Assembly: GCA_903772945.1 (NCBI GenBank)
Contig: CAICTM010000398.1
Coordinates: forward strand, 1 to 64,000
Direction: 5' to 3'
Origin: Seminavis robusta
Taxonomy: Eukaryota; Bacillariophyta; Bacillariophyceae; Naviculales; Naviculaceae
DNA: 64,000 nucleotides
Shown: in pieces, positions 22,381 to 31,800 of the stretch
Numbering within the stretch: position 1 is the first letter of the stretch
How the letters are laid out: each line of letters opens with the position of its first letter
Made by a program: the position numbers and the translations under genes
The notes under the pieces: generated by a model
Database searches by the model: none
What the model was told of the DNA's origin: nothing
Seen by the model: the letters and a program-made list of their open reading frames with translations, nothing else

Positions 22381-22818
22381 TCTTCCTCTTTCTTTGGGTT
22401 TGTTTGTGCGATAATCAAAGATCAATTGTACTGTGGTACCACTGGTAATGCTGCTCGGCCCATCATTATTCATGCTTCGAGGTTCATTCGTTCTGATGAG
22501 TGTCAGTCCAGCAGTACGAGCAGCTTCGATTTATTGATTCAAACGGTGCCGCTTTCTGGTACATTTCTACGAGAGCTCTGTAGAAGTGTACGAAAAGGTG
22601 GCCGCGTTTGAATCAATAAAACGAAGCTGCCTGTACTATAGTAGCATTTCCACCTCCAAAGTGCGTGTTTTGAGTCGAAAGGAGGAGGGTTAAGGTTTTT
22701 TTCAACGATCTTTTCGGAGCTCCGTCGAAGGCGGCTCACCGTGACAGGACCGCATCCGCATGATCGCCAGAACCATGCACAACAGCATTGCTCATAAAAA
22801 CAAAAGAATACAAAGACC
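22381..22818. promoter_or_regulatory. bidirectional promoter region, SHMT / ubiquilin-like
   Basis: The 438 bases between divergent start codons. More than a quarter of it is a fold-back repeat (listed separately). No gene seen. Confidence 0.4.
22513..22637. repeat. 125-bp fold-back (inverted) repeat
   Basis: Arms 22513-22570 and 22580-22637 are inverted copies matching at 48 of 58 positions by eye, around a centre containing the palindrome AGAGCTCT. The best block, from GCAGCTTCG to TTGATTCAAACG, has one mismatch. Either strand would fold into a long hairpin. It resembles a MITE-like fold-back element, though no target-site duplication is evident. Confidence 0.8.
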
Positions 22819-24169
22819 ATGGCCGAAGACTCAGTAACAGTGAACTTGACAGTGACCGCCACCCCAGCGGCTCCTCGCATTCCTCTGACAATCCCCAAGG
22901 ATGTCACACCGACCAGCTTGCGAAAGTTGACGAGTGAAGCGTCCAAGATTCCATTGGACAAGCTTCGTTTGATTTTCCGGGGCCGCTTGATTGGAGATGA
23001 CGACAAGAAGAATGCTGTCACAGAGTTCAAACTCGAAGAAGGAACTGTCCTTCATTGCATGGGCAAGCCAGAAGGAGACACGACTACTGCTACGGCAGCA
23101 GCTGCACCAGCAGCCACGGCTTCAGCAGGATCGTCCGTTACCATCCAACCAACAGCGGCCGCTACGGCTCCTGCTGCTTCGTCGTCAAATCCATTGCAGG
23201 CAGCGTTTACCACATTGCGTTCCAATAATCCTCCTCAAACGTACATGACAGCCGTCACAACGCTCGATAAAATTCTCAACAATATCGTGACCAATCCCAT
23301 GGAGGAAAAGTACCGTAGAGTCAAGAAACAAAACCCTGCGTTCCAGAAACGTTTGGGAGGATTGACGGGTGGTGATGCCGCCATGAAGGGCGCTGGATTC
23401 ATTGTGGAAATGGACAATGGGGAGGAAAATTATGTTATGCATGCCTCGGCGGAAAAGTGGCCAGAATTGATGGCGGCCAAAACGGCCGTCGAAGTGGCTG
23501 TGCGAGATGCCAAGGCAGCCGCCAATCAAGCTAGTGCTCCTCCTCCAGTTGTTCCACTTGTCGGTGGAATGCCGAATTTTGGAGCAATGCCAGGACTTGG
23601 TGGTGGTGCAATGCCAGGACTTGGTGGTGCTGGCATGCCTCCAGGAATGCAACAAATGATGAGCGATCCCAATTTCTTGCAAAACATGCTGCAGGTGAGT
23701 TTTGTTTTTACTTCTAGTATGATTTGCTTTGTTTTTAAATTTCTTTCATGCTCAATCTCAACGTGACTATATTATTGTGACCATGACGACAACACCCAAA
23801 ATAATTGTGTAGAATCCAATGGTTCAGAATGCCATTCGAAACGACCCACGATTTGCTGGAGACCCAATGATGCGACAAAGCATGGAGACACTTGCGAACA
23901 ATCCTGCCATGGTTCAGCAAATTGCGACCATGATGAGAGATCCTCAAATGCAACAACGCATGCAGCAAATGGCCGCCGCCGGAGGAATGGGGGGCTTTGG
24001 GGGTGCTGGTATGCCTCCTTTTGGAGCAGTACCCAACAACAATGCTTCGCCAGGAACCAACAACAACCAGCAACAGCAAAATGCACCGGGAGCCAATGAT
24101 CAAGACCAGACAGAGGAGGAAATGATCGCTGAAGCCATCCGACGATCTCTGGAAGAAGGGGGTGCGTAG
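22819..24169 (+). CDS. ubiquilin-like shuttle protein with UBL, PUB, STI1 repeats and UIM
   Basis: Probable ubiquitin-proteasome/p97 adaptor. Exons 22819-23694 and 23813-24169 give 410 residues. Domains in order: N-terminal ubiquitin-like fold (about 5-80: LTIPKDVTPTSLRKL, LRLIFRGRLIGDDD, then FKLEEGTVLHCMG); Ala/Thr linker; PUB/PUG-like helical domain (about 130-225: LDKILNNIVTNPMEEKYRRV, PAFQKRLGGLTGG), a fold known to bind the p97/VCP tail; Gly/Met-rich segment with STI1-like repeats (MQQMMSDPNFLQNMLQ, then NPMVQNAIRNDPRF and NNPAMVQQIATMMRDPQMQQ); and a C-terminal UIM-like helix (EEMIAEAIRRSLEEG). Standard ubiquilins end in a UBA and lack PUB, so the architecture is unusual. The intron splits an STI1 repeat in phase 0. 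Confidence 0.85.
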
Positions 24170-24509
24170 ATTACTACGTTTGTGTAGCACTCGAGAACGA
24201 GGCTTGGATATCTGAGCCATCATAGAACACTTCCCTGTCAAGTTTGGGATTGTTTCGACTATAATTATTGAGTAAGCTACTTGCTGGTAAAGTAGGTACT
24301 GTACCAGTAGTATGAAGAAATATCGCATGATATAATACGGTCCTGGTAGCGAACTGTCAAAAGCTGGAGCAGGTTACTCTTACCGTATCTTCCGAGGTAC
24401 CGTAGCGAGGGGTACGGATAGAACAGCAGCATCTGGATCTGGAAACCAACAAGGATGCTCCAATGCTCCTCATTGCCATAGTTCTGATCAAGGGGAGAGG
24501 GAAAATGTT
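24170..24509. other. convergent 3' region
   Basis: 3' UTR space between the ubiquilin-like and SET genes. It contains GGTACCGTAGCGAGGGGTAC-type words near 24400. No gene seen. Confidence 0.4.
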
Positions 24510-25259
24510 TCATCGTTCGCCTGCCCCTTCCTTTCTCTGTGACTCGGTCCAGAGACTGCCAAGTACTTCACAGAGAAATTCCAAGGAAACACTGTCATAT
24601 GCAACTGTTTGCCGCTTGCCATCCAGGCTGATTGGAATGCCTATCATCCCTTTCTCTTCCGGCCATTCAACTCCGGCGTAAAAGTCCAGACCGCGAATAA
24701 GAGTTGCCTTTTTGGTGTCAAAATCATCCTCATTTTCCATGAAATCCCTGATTTCCTCTGGGGTCCTTGGGGTTGCTGGTGGATTGTTGGCTGCACAGTC
24801 AGCTGCACTTTCGGTCTGAAGAGTCAAGCTTCGTGATTCGGTCCCAGGTGCTGGGGTTATTCCACGGAAAATAAAAAAGGCCACGCCATAGTCAAAGCAC
24901 AACTCCTCGTCTGGTGCGATATCTCGCGCAGCCGTAAAATGAGCCGTCTGCTGCTCTTGATCGGCATGAACAAGTAGATTGGGATTTGAATTGTGGTTGA
25001 TGAGACGCGACCAATGGTTGCTACTGGATCCATCAATAGAGTAGCCATTCCCAATTTGCAAGCAGTAGTCTGGGTACCTCTCAGGGTATAGTTCAAGCTC
25101 CTCATCGACTGTCAAAAGCTGCCCATGATAGCAGCACACAAAGGTACCGTGAGAGATGGCTTCCGAAGCAAAGACGCCATCGCCCTTGGGTGGAGCTGGC
25201 TTGGCCGCCACTTTCACTTCTGGAGGCCACACACTACAGTCAACATTCAGATATATATA
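24510..25259 (-). CDS. SET-domain protein, 5' exon not determined
   Basis: Probable protein-lysine methyltransferase. The visible exon holds a compact SET domain: GDGVFASEAI, a long insert, the NHWSRLINHNSNPNLL block (NHS-type motif that binds AdoMet), and DEELCFDYG with the catalytic-region Tyr. There is no post-SET Cys cluster. A C-terminal segment of about 100 residues, partly acidic, follows. The frame has no usable ATG before the SET domain. It is open in phase to 25259, where a C-tract plus AG (CCCCCCCAG) looks like a splice acceptor, adding YIYLNVDCSVWPPEV. So at least one upstream exon is missing. A candidate first exon near 25530-25450 encodes MAFVLLHVVCFLPLTFGLSS, a signal-like peptide, but its donor is weak. 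Confidence 0.75.
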   Translation of the reverse strand, partial: YIYLNVDCSVWPPEVKVAAKPAPPKGDGVFASEAISHGTFVCCYHGQLLTVDEELELYPERYPDYCLQIGNGYSIDGSSSNHWSRLINHNSNPNLLVHADQEQQTAHFTAARDIAPDEELCFDYGVAFFIFRGITPAPGTESRSLTLQTESAADCAANNPPATPRTPEEIRDFMENEDDFDTKKATLIRGLDFYAGVEWPEEKGMIGIPISLDGKRQTVAYDSVSLEFLCEVLGSLWTESQRKEGAGER

Positions 25260-25899
25260 CTGGGGGGGATTCAGGAATTCAGTAAATATAACAGCGAGAA
25301 TAAATATTGATTTTATCCCTAACCCTAACTATTCCCGTAGAATTGTACGTGCTCTAGTACTAAAATAGGGTTAGAGTTAAAAATGTGGGAACTGGAGTAT
25401 TCTTAAATATTATAGAGCGAATAAATACAAGATTATAAATATAAGCGAGCGTTGACTGTACTGGACAGTCCAAATGTAAGAGGAAGGAAGCATACTACAT
25501 GTAGTAGAACAAAAGCCATAATCTCGGATATGATCAAGCTTCTTCTCTTTGCATGAGGTGCAGAAATGAAGACCACTGCGGTTGACAGCGGCATTATGCC
25601 GCTGTGACGTGTCAGTACCACATCGTTACTCCTTGGAGAGCGGGGCGTACTTTTTTAAAAAAAACACCAGCCATCCCTCCAGAATATAATCCTCCCCCGC
25701 TACCATGGTCATATACTATCTAGAAAACTGTACCATTTTTAATCGCTCAAGTTACTGACTTTACCACACTATCTCTTATCTGTTGACTGCGCGAATACTA
25801 TGCAGTCACACAGAGAACAAAGCTTTTTTTCGCTCATTTTTCTTTTTCCTTTTACAGTTGCCATACCGACAACAACACACACGCTTACTTTTTTCATGG
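25260..25899. other. intergenic, possibly containing the first exon of the SET gene
   Basis: AT-rich. Holds inverted telomere-like words (25317-25374), a 21-bp perfect palindrome (25585-25605) and a possible signal-peptide exon on the minus strand (about 25530-25450). Confidence 0.4.
25585..25605. repeat. 21-bp perfect palindrome
   Basis: ACAGCGGCAT and ATGCCGCTGT are exact inverted arms around a single T. It lies upstream of the SET exon on the minus strand. It could be a dimeric protein-binding site or a small hairpin. Confidence 0.7.
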
Positions 25900-27715
25900 C
25901 TAGTCCATGTACAGATCCACAAGAGTGGCAATGAGAGCTGCCACGCAGTTCTCCACGGGGGTAGGAGGGTTGGCTTCTTTATTGGCGTTCACATCCACAA
26001 AGTGATAAAGGAGAGTTTTGTCTTGCGCAAGGGTGCTTTTTGTCATTGCTGCCAGAAGCTTGAGAGCAGGGACTTTCATCGCCTCGAGCAGTCGCTGTTT
26101 ACTTGCTCTGTCGCTGGACTTAAGCCTCAATGCTGGAATCCTGTAGTCGGGTGTGGCAGCCCCTCCAGCAAGGGTGGAATGCACACCTTTTGCACCTGGA
26201 TTGCCAATTGCTCTGGCATGAAACATGCTCTCGGATGCCCAGTATTGCGGCCACTCTCCTAACTTCAACGTTGGCCCAAGAGATTTAGAGCGCACTGGCT
26301 TCTTTTTCTTCTTGCTGTTGTTGTTGCTATCGTTGCTTTTGATCTTCTTCTTCTCTTCTTTCGCCAAGAGGTGTCGAACCTGTGCTTGGGCCTCTTTCTG
26401 TTTCCACTCCTTCTTCTTACGGGCCAAGTAGTTCTTCGGGATGTTTTCTTTTGAGCCATTGTATTGGGTGCTTTTGCTGTACCAGGCAAACTTGTCTTTT
26501 AGCATTTTTGCTGACTGGTCAGTCTGGCTGCTCGCCTTAAGCTCTTTGGCATACAGGGTTCTGAAATAAGGGCTCATGCTTTTCATCTTTTCCTTTTCTG
26601 CATCATCGAAGCCATCCATCGAGTCCACTGAGCTATCGTCGTCCTCGCTCTCACTGGAGGAGGAACTGTCAAGTTGGATGGGTCGTTGTGACATGTGCCT
26701 GCTTCGCTGGACTCTAGTGGGTGCAGGCTGGACAGTAGGGAGAGTGGCAGTGGCAGTAGATTGGCTCTACGTTGCACGCATGACACCATGGGAGTTTGCA
26801 CTCGCAGCAGTCTGGACAGAACCTGCATTCGAAACTGCAGCAGCACTGCTTACAGTACGGCCAGATGTCTGGAGTTTCACAGCAGGTAAAAAAGAGCAGC
26901 CATCAGGTGGAGGTGGAGGTGGCTTCATGATTTCCTCGTAGACCGCCGCTCTCTCTTTCTTAATGGCACGAATTTGCCAGTCTTCGTATCCTCCATTCAC
27001 GGTGACCTTGTTATTTGCGTCAACAACCACTTTCTTTCCGGGGACACTAGCTCTTTTCCACTCGGGTTCTTTCTTCACATTGACTTTTTTGGTCACAGCT
27101 GGCAGCTTCCTGTCTTCTTCTTCACCCTCGCTGTCACTATCGATGGTGAGAATTACGGCGTCAGGAGGAATGGGCTTCTTCGTGCGACCTTTCCCAGAGA
27201 CTTGGGCAGTTCCATTCAGCACGTACTTTCCATCCCCTGCTGGGATGGAAGACCGCTTCAGTGGGGGGCAAATAGAGGCAACAGATGAGGGGGTGGGTGC
27301 ATGGTGCTTTGTTGGTGTGAGTTTCCTCTTCGAGACATCACCGCCCCCTTTTTTTGCTACCTTTACGTGCGACTTTTCGGTGGCCCTCGGATCGCCACTT
27401 TCCATGGAGTGTTCCTTCGGCGAAGCATCCTGAAAACGAGTGCATTTCATGGGAGACTGGTCCCAGTGTATTGGACGTTTTGGAAGAACAAAACGTACTG
27501 TGAGAAGGCTTAGTGTTCTGTGTTCTATAGAAGCCCCAGTCAGGACAACTTACTGTCATAACGCCGGTGGGAGACTGATACTCCCCCTTGATGAACATTG
27601 TAATCGGGCTTTCCACTGTTGCATCTACTTCAGAAGACGCAAGATAGTTTGCGATGGCCTCATCGGCACGACGAATGGCATCGGGAGAAAGCTCCGTGAA
27701 AGGATCTTCCTCCAT
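25900..27715 (-). CDS. hypothetical charged, probably nuclear protein
   Basis: I do not recognise the family. Exons 27715-27554, 27429-26854 and 26766-25900 give about 534 residues. The last intron is 87 nt, a multiple of three, whose only in-frame stop is the TAG of its own acceptor, so unspliced and spliced forms share frame. The N-terminus (MEEDPFTELSPDAIRRADEAI) is acidic and helical. The middle has acidic Ser/Asp/Glu tracts (SDSEGEEEDRKL), Lys-rich patches (KKKKKPVRSKSLG) and Pro runs (KPPPPPPDG). A poly-Ser/acidic block (DSSSSSESEDDDSS) precedes a charged helical region (LARKKKEWKQKEAQAQVRHL), which could be coiled coil. The C-terminus (LLYHFVDVNANKEA...VAALIATLVDLYMD) is hydrophobic and well formed, the most likely conserved domain. 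Nuclear localisation is inferred from the basic patches. Confidence 0.65.
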
Positions 27716-28080
27716 CGTTACTTCGAGAGCAAGGACGCAGCGCTGTGAGGTGGGCAGATAATCAACTATTATATATTCTGTTTTTTACTATTTTGTGTGC
27801 CTCTACCAGCAGATTTGCTACGCATTCTCTGCCGACAAGACCAAAGGATGGTGCATCGGATGGAAGAAAACAGAAAACTCCCTGTCTGGCATGACGGCGC
27901 CAAATTTTTGATCCTTCAACTTGCTATTTCATTGGAGGCAGGACATCATTTCAAGTTTTGGTACATAGGACGAGGTGGCATGGCAGGAGCTCATTCTATT
28001 TTAATGTATGGATTCGTCAATGAGCATTGTTAGGGCCTGGCATCCTTCAAAACGGAGGTTTGCCCTTACTCATTGCAAGC
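27716..28080. other. left flank of the retrotransposon
   Basis: Contains the 5' flank of the charged-protein gene. A plus-strand frame at 27797-28033 is open but unrecognised. Before the LTR element inserted, this sequence was continuous with 35072 onwards, so it may be the left part of the locus carrying the Merlin-type transposase. Confidence 0.4.
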
Positions 28081-28085
28081 AAGGG
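28081..28085. repeat. target-site duplication, left copy (AAGGG)
   Basis: Five bases AAGGG directly before the 5' LTR, repeated directly after the 3' LTR. Five base pairs is the usual duplication of copia/gypsy integrases. Confidence 0.9.
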
Positions 28086-28333
28086 TGTTGGAGGAAACAT
28101 ACCTGACACCTCTTTACTATTGACTCGTGTATTAATCATCTAGTTTCTATTCCGGTTCGCATGTAATTATATGCAAGGAACCAAGGGAGTTTTAGGTCTA
28201 AAGTGTTGCGGGGTCCTTATATCCAATTCAATCACAAGAATTGCTATCACCACCAGAAAATCCTCACTTTTCTTTTCAGCTTAATCTAAAACCAAATACT
28301 CCCCAATAACTGCAGTATTACTAGCAAATAACA
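28086..28333 (+). repeat. 5' LTR
   Basis: 248 bp, begins TGTTGGAGGAAAC and ends AATAACA. Aligns along its whole length with 34828-35066, sharing for example GGTCTAAAGTGTTGCGGG and CCAATTCAATCACAAGAATT. Small indels distinguish the two. Confidence 0.92.
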
Positions 28334-28869
28334 GTGAAAAGCAAAAGGCCATCTGAGTTACTACTACCGATCTCGAGATCGATATCAAGGTAAACCAAGC
28401 AAGTTAGAGTTCTGAAGTGATGTCAACACCTGCAACAGAGTAGAGGTGCGAAGAATCAGCCTCTAGCCACACTATCAAAGCATCGAAAAGCCTCTAAAAC
28501 GAAAGAGGTGCTGCGCGAATTCCCATCTTCAGCCAATCGAGTACGATCGATCACAGTTTCCGGCCGGACCTGGAGAGATCTACGTACACCAGTGATAAAG
28601 GAGAACAACTACACGGATTGTCCGCTGAAGCAAGGAAATCGGCTGTTATTCACCGAGTGAAGAGGATTACGTCATCGTGTCATCGCGAGTGATTTTCGTC
28701 GTCTCATCACAACGAGCAGAACTATCGAACGGCGATTAAGATAAGTCGCGACACAGGCGTTGCAAGCAAGAGTCCAATACATCAATCGATAGAGGACATC
28801 TAGCCGCATCCTGAGTATCAGTGCAAGCTTCTAACTCAAAGAATTGAGTGAGATAGGTTGATCGAGTGA

Positions 28870-31800
28870 TACAGTGCTACTGTGGAAGAGAAACACAAAA
28901 ATCACCAAGGAAGCTCATAAGTATCACGGAGACCCAAATCTCACCGTGCACCTGTTTCAGAACATTGAAACTCACTCAGGCACTCATCTAACATCAATAC
29001 AAGGCCTGCAGCAAGAAAGCAGAGATAGGAGACCGACAGAGGCAGTTCGCCTACTACCCAAGGCCCACACAAGTACACCACGAGTTCCTCTGGAATACGT
29101 GAGCTGTTAATCAACAGAGGCTATCCAGCCACACACAGGTGCACCAAGAGTGACAAAAAGAAGGCTATCCAGCCAACAAGAAGCTTTTACAGGCAACTAC
29201 AAGATAGTGCCCGTCGTGAGATCCTTCCTGCAGGAGTATCCACACAAAGAACACAGCTAGTTCCAAGGAACAAGCAAGCACAAGAGTGCATTACCACACC
29301 AACAAGACCATGAGATTCCAAGAAGAGGTGGTCGTGGTGGAGGAAAATACCCTTCTAGGGGGGGTAGGGGATCAATTCCTCAGGAAGAAGCCATCAAGAA
29401 GAGCAACAGCTACAGAACCAAACAAGAGTCCCAAGCGTCAGTTCCTCTTCATCAAATGGACAGGCTGACACCAGGTATTACCTTTTGAAGAGACCCTGAC
29501 ACACATTGTCAAGGATCTAAGGATCAAGCCTGAGTGGAATGATTTTCCCTGGCTTCATTGCCATTGAGACCATGACAAGTCAGGCACCACCAAGCCGACC
29601 AAGCCAACACTCCAGGCATCACTCAGATCCCAAAGCCCAAGAGTACGATGCTTTGAACTGAGCGAGTACAAGGCAAAGTCATCCATCTATGACAAGTCGA
29701 CTCGATCCTATGAGAACATTCTCAAGACAGGTGCAACCACCATCCAGGTGACTACTGTACCGACGCCATAAAGTCCAAGCTTAGAGGTCTAAGAGACTAC
29801 GAGGATGCAGTCAACTGGATCCCATTGAGTTGCTCAAGAGGATCAAGATTGATAGTGATGCAAGCTCAACCAAAGAGTTCCATTCTACAATACATCAAGA
29901 ACCATCCAACGTGGCTTGTCCCAAAGCAAGGGACCATACAGAGTTGACTTCTACTTGAGAAGGTGACAGCGACGTGGACCAAGTTAGACCTGGTGGAACA
30001 GAGTCATTGATGTCAGGACTATGGTTTGGCTGAATACAAGTCCGCACCAGATCACGAGACAAGAAAAGATACTAGTGACGGAAAGGGCTAGTTGAAAGCA
30101 ACCGTGGCCTACCATGGACTACAGGAGGGAAAGATACGGAGATAACAGAAGACTGTTGAGGCAGCCTATGCCATGAACGGTACAATCCAATTCCCTGATA
30201 CCCTTGATCATCTTAGAGAGACGCTGTCCAATGACAGATTCAAGCCCAGCAAGAATGGCTGGACCAACGGAAGGCCAAGGACCGGAACCATATTCCAATC
30301 CCAAGCCACCTCCTTTTGATCCCAAGAAGATGAAGGAAGGGCTCCCAGCTGCGGTCTTCTATCAGCAGTCCCAGCCAGCCGAAGCCTGCTACTGTTGTGA
30401 ACCCAGATCACAAACTTCCAAAGTGCAAGGTCGAAGGCAAAGATCCCAAGCCCGATGGGCAATCAACAATTAAATGGCATGAAAATCCTTCATGCCCAGT
30501 TACCACCAACATCAGATCAGCTCTCCAAGGAGTGCCCAACAGTGGTACCCACCACCCCTGGAGCTCCAGCAGATTCATGAAGCCCTCCACCTCCTACAGC
30601 CCACTCCAACTCAACATTCCCCATATCAAGCCAAGCCTCCCAGACCAGCGCGGCAGGGTCACTACAGTTCCATTTTCAGCCCATCAATCGATGGAGTCCC
30701 GCCCTGAATGGGCAGAGATGATTCAACCACCGACAGTGAGCTGGAAGCTTCCATTGACTGGGAGCATCGCTACGATTTCCTTGGAGCATCCCACTTGATG
30801 CAGAAGAAGTGGAGGCATGATTAGACATCTTCCGAAGAAAGCTATCACTCCGCTACGGCCATGATCAGCTGCTGAGGGAGGTCCGACGGTGTAAGCATCG
30901 ATCCGACCTTATCCTCCAGAGTACAATGATACACATATATAATTGTCAGTCGTTTTGCCACCCTGACACCGTCTCAACACAGATCCATTCGAAGGAGTCA
31001 TCTCTCGTAGTGGTCAAGACGATGATCAGAGCTCTGTTCCACTACAGCTCGGATACAGGGAATGAATTTCGTTCTTGTACCGTGACCCAGCCGGCGTCAA
31101 CGGAGAATCAGCGAGGCAACTTTTATGAAGATTTTCAAGACCAAGACTCACTCCAAGTCGAAGAACAGACCATACAAGTTGCGTTTGAGTTCCCAGGAGT
31201 GGCAGATCCGAACTCACAGGAGTGCAAGCCAAATCTTGCAGGAGTGTCGGTCAAGAACCTCATTCCTGATGGAGCCAACACAGTGTATCTCGACAGTGGC
31301 AGTTCCATCCGAACTGTCATGAACCAGACATGATTGTCGCAAGCGGCTATCTCCCGACCAATCGAGATGGCCACCAATGTTGGAAGCACCAAGCTTACTC
31401 CAAGAAGGAGACACACCTTACGGCAATGGTTATTCAATCAGGAGGCATCGCCAAACAACGCTTTGTCTCTTGTGTGGATGACTGCGTCAGGGCACAGGAT
31501 GGATCCTATGTCCTCATGGACTCAAGAGTCGACGACGCCATCTACCACTACCGCCCAACTGGGATCCATACAGGTATGGACGGACCGCCAAAGTCTGTAT
31601 GGGTGTGATTGAGCAAGACCTCTGGATCACATGGCCCAACTCAACCAGTTTTCACCGGAGTTCCAGCATTTGGTCCAGACGGTGGAGGGCAAACTCGAGC
31701 TTTACCAAAAGCAAGCAAGGGTGCATTTCTCGCAAGAAATCTGTACCACAACCTCCAGCGCCCATCTTTGGAGGGCTACCGCAACATGATCAGGACTGTT

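Noticed and set aside
22539-23030. Minus-strand 163-codon frame across the fold-back repeat and the UBL exon
   Set aside because: Antisense shadow of the ubiquilin-like start and of the inverted repeat; no family features.
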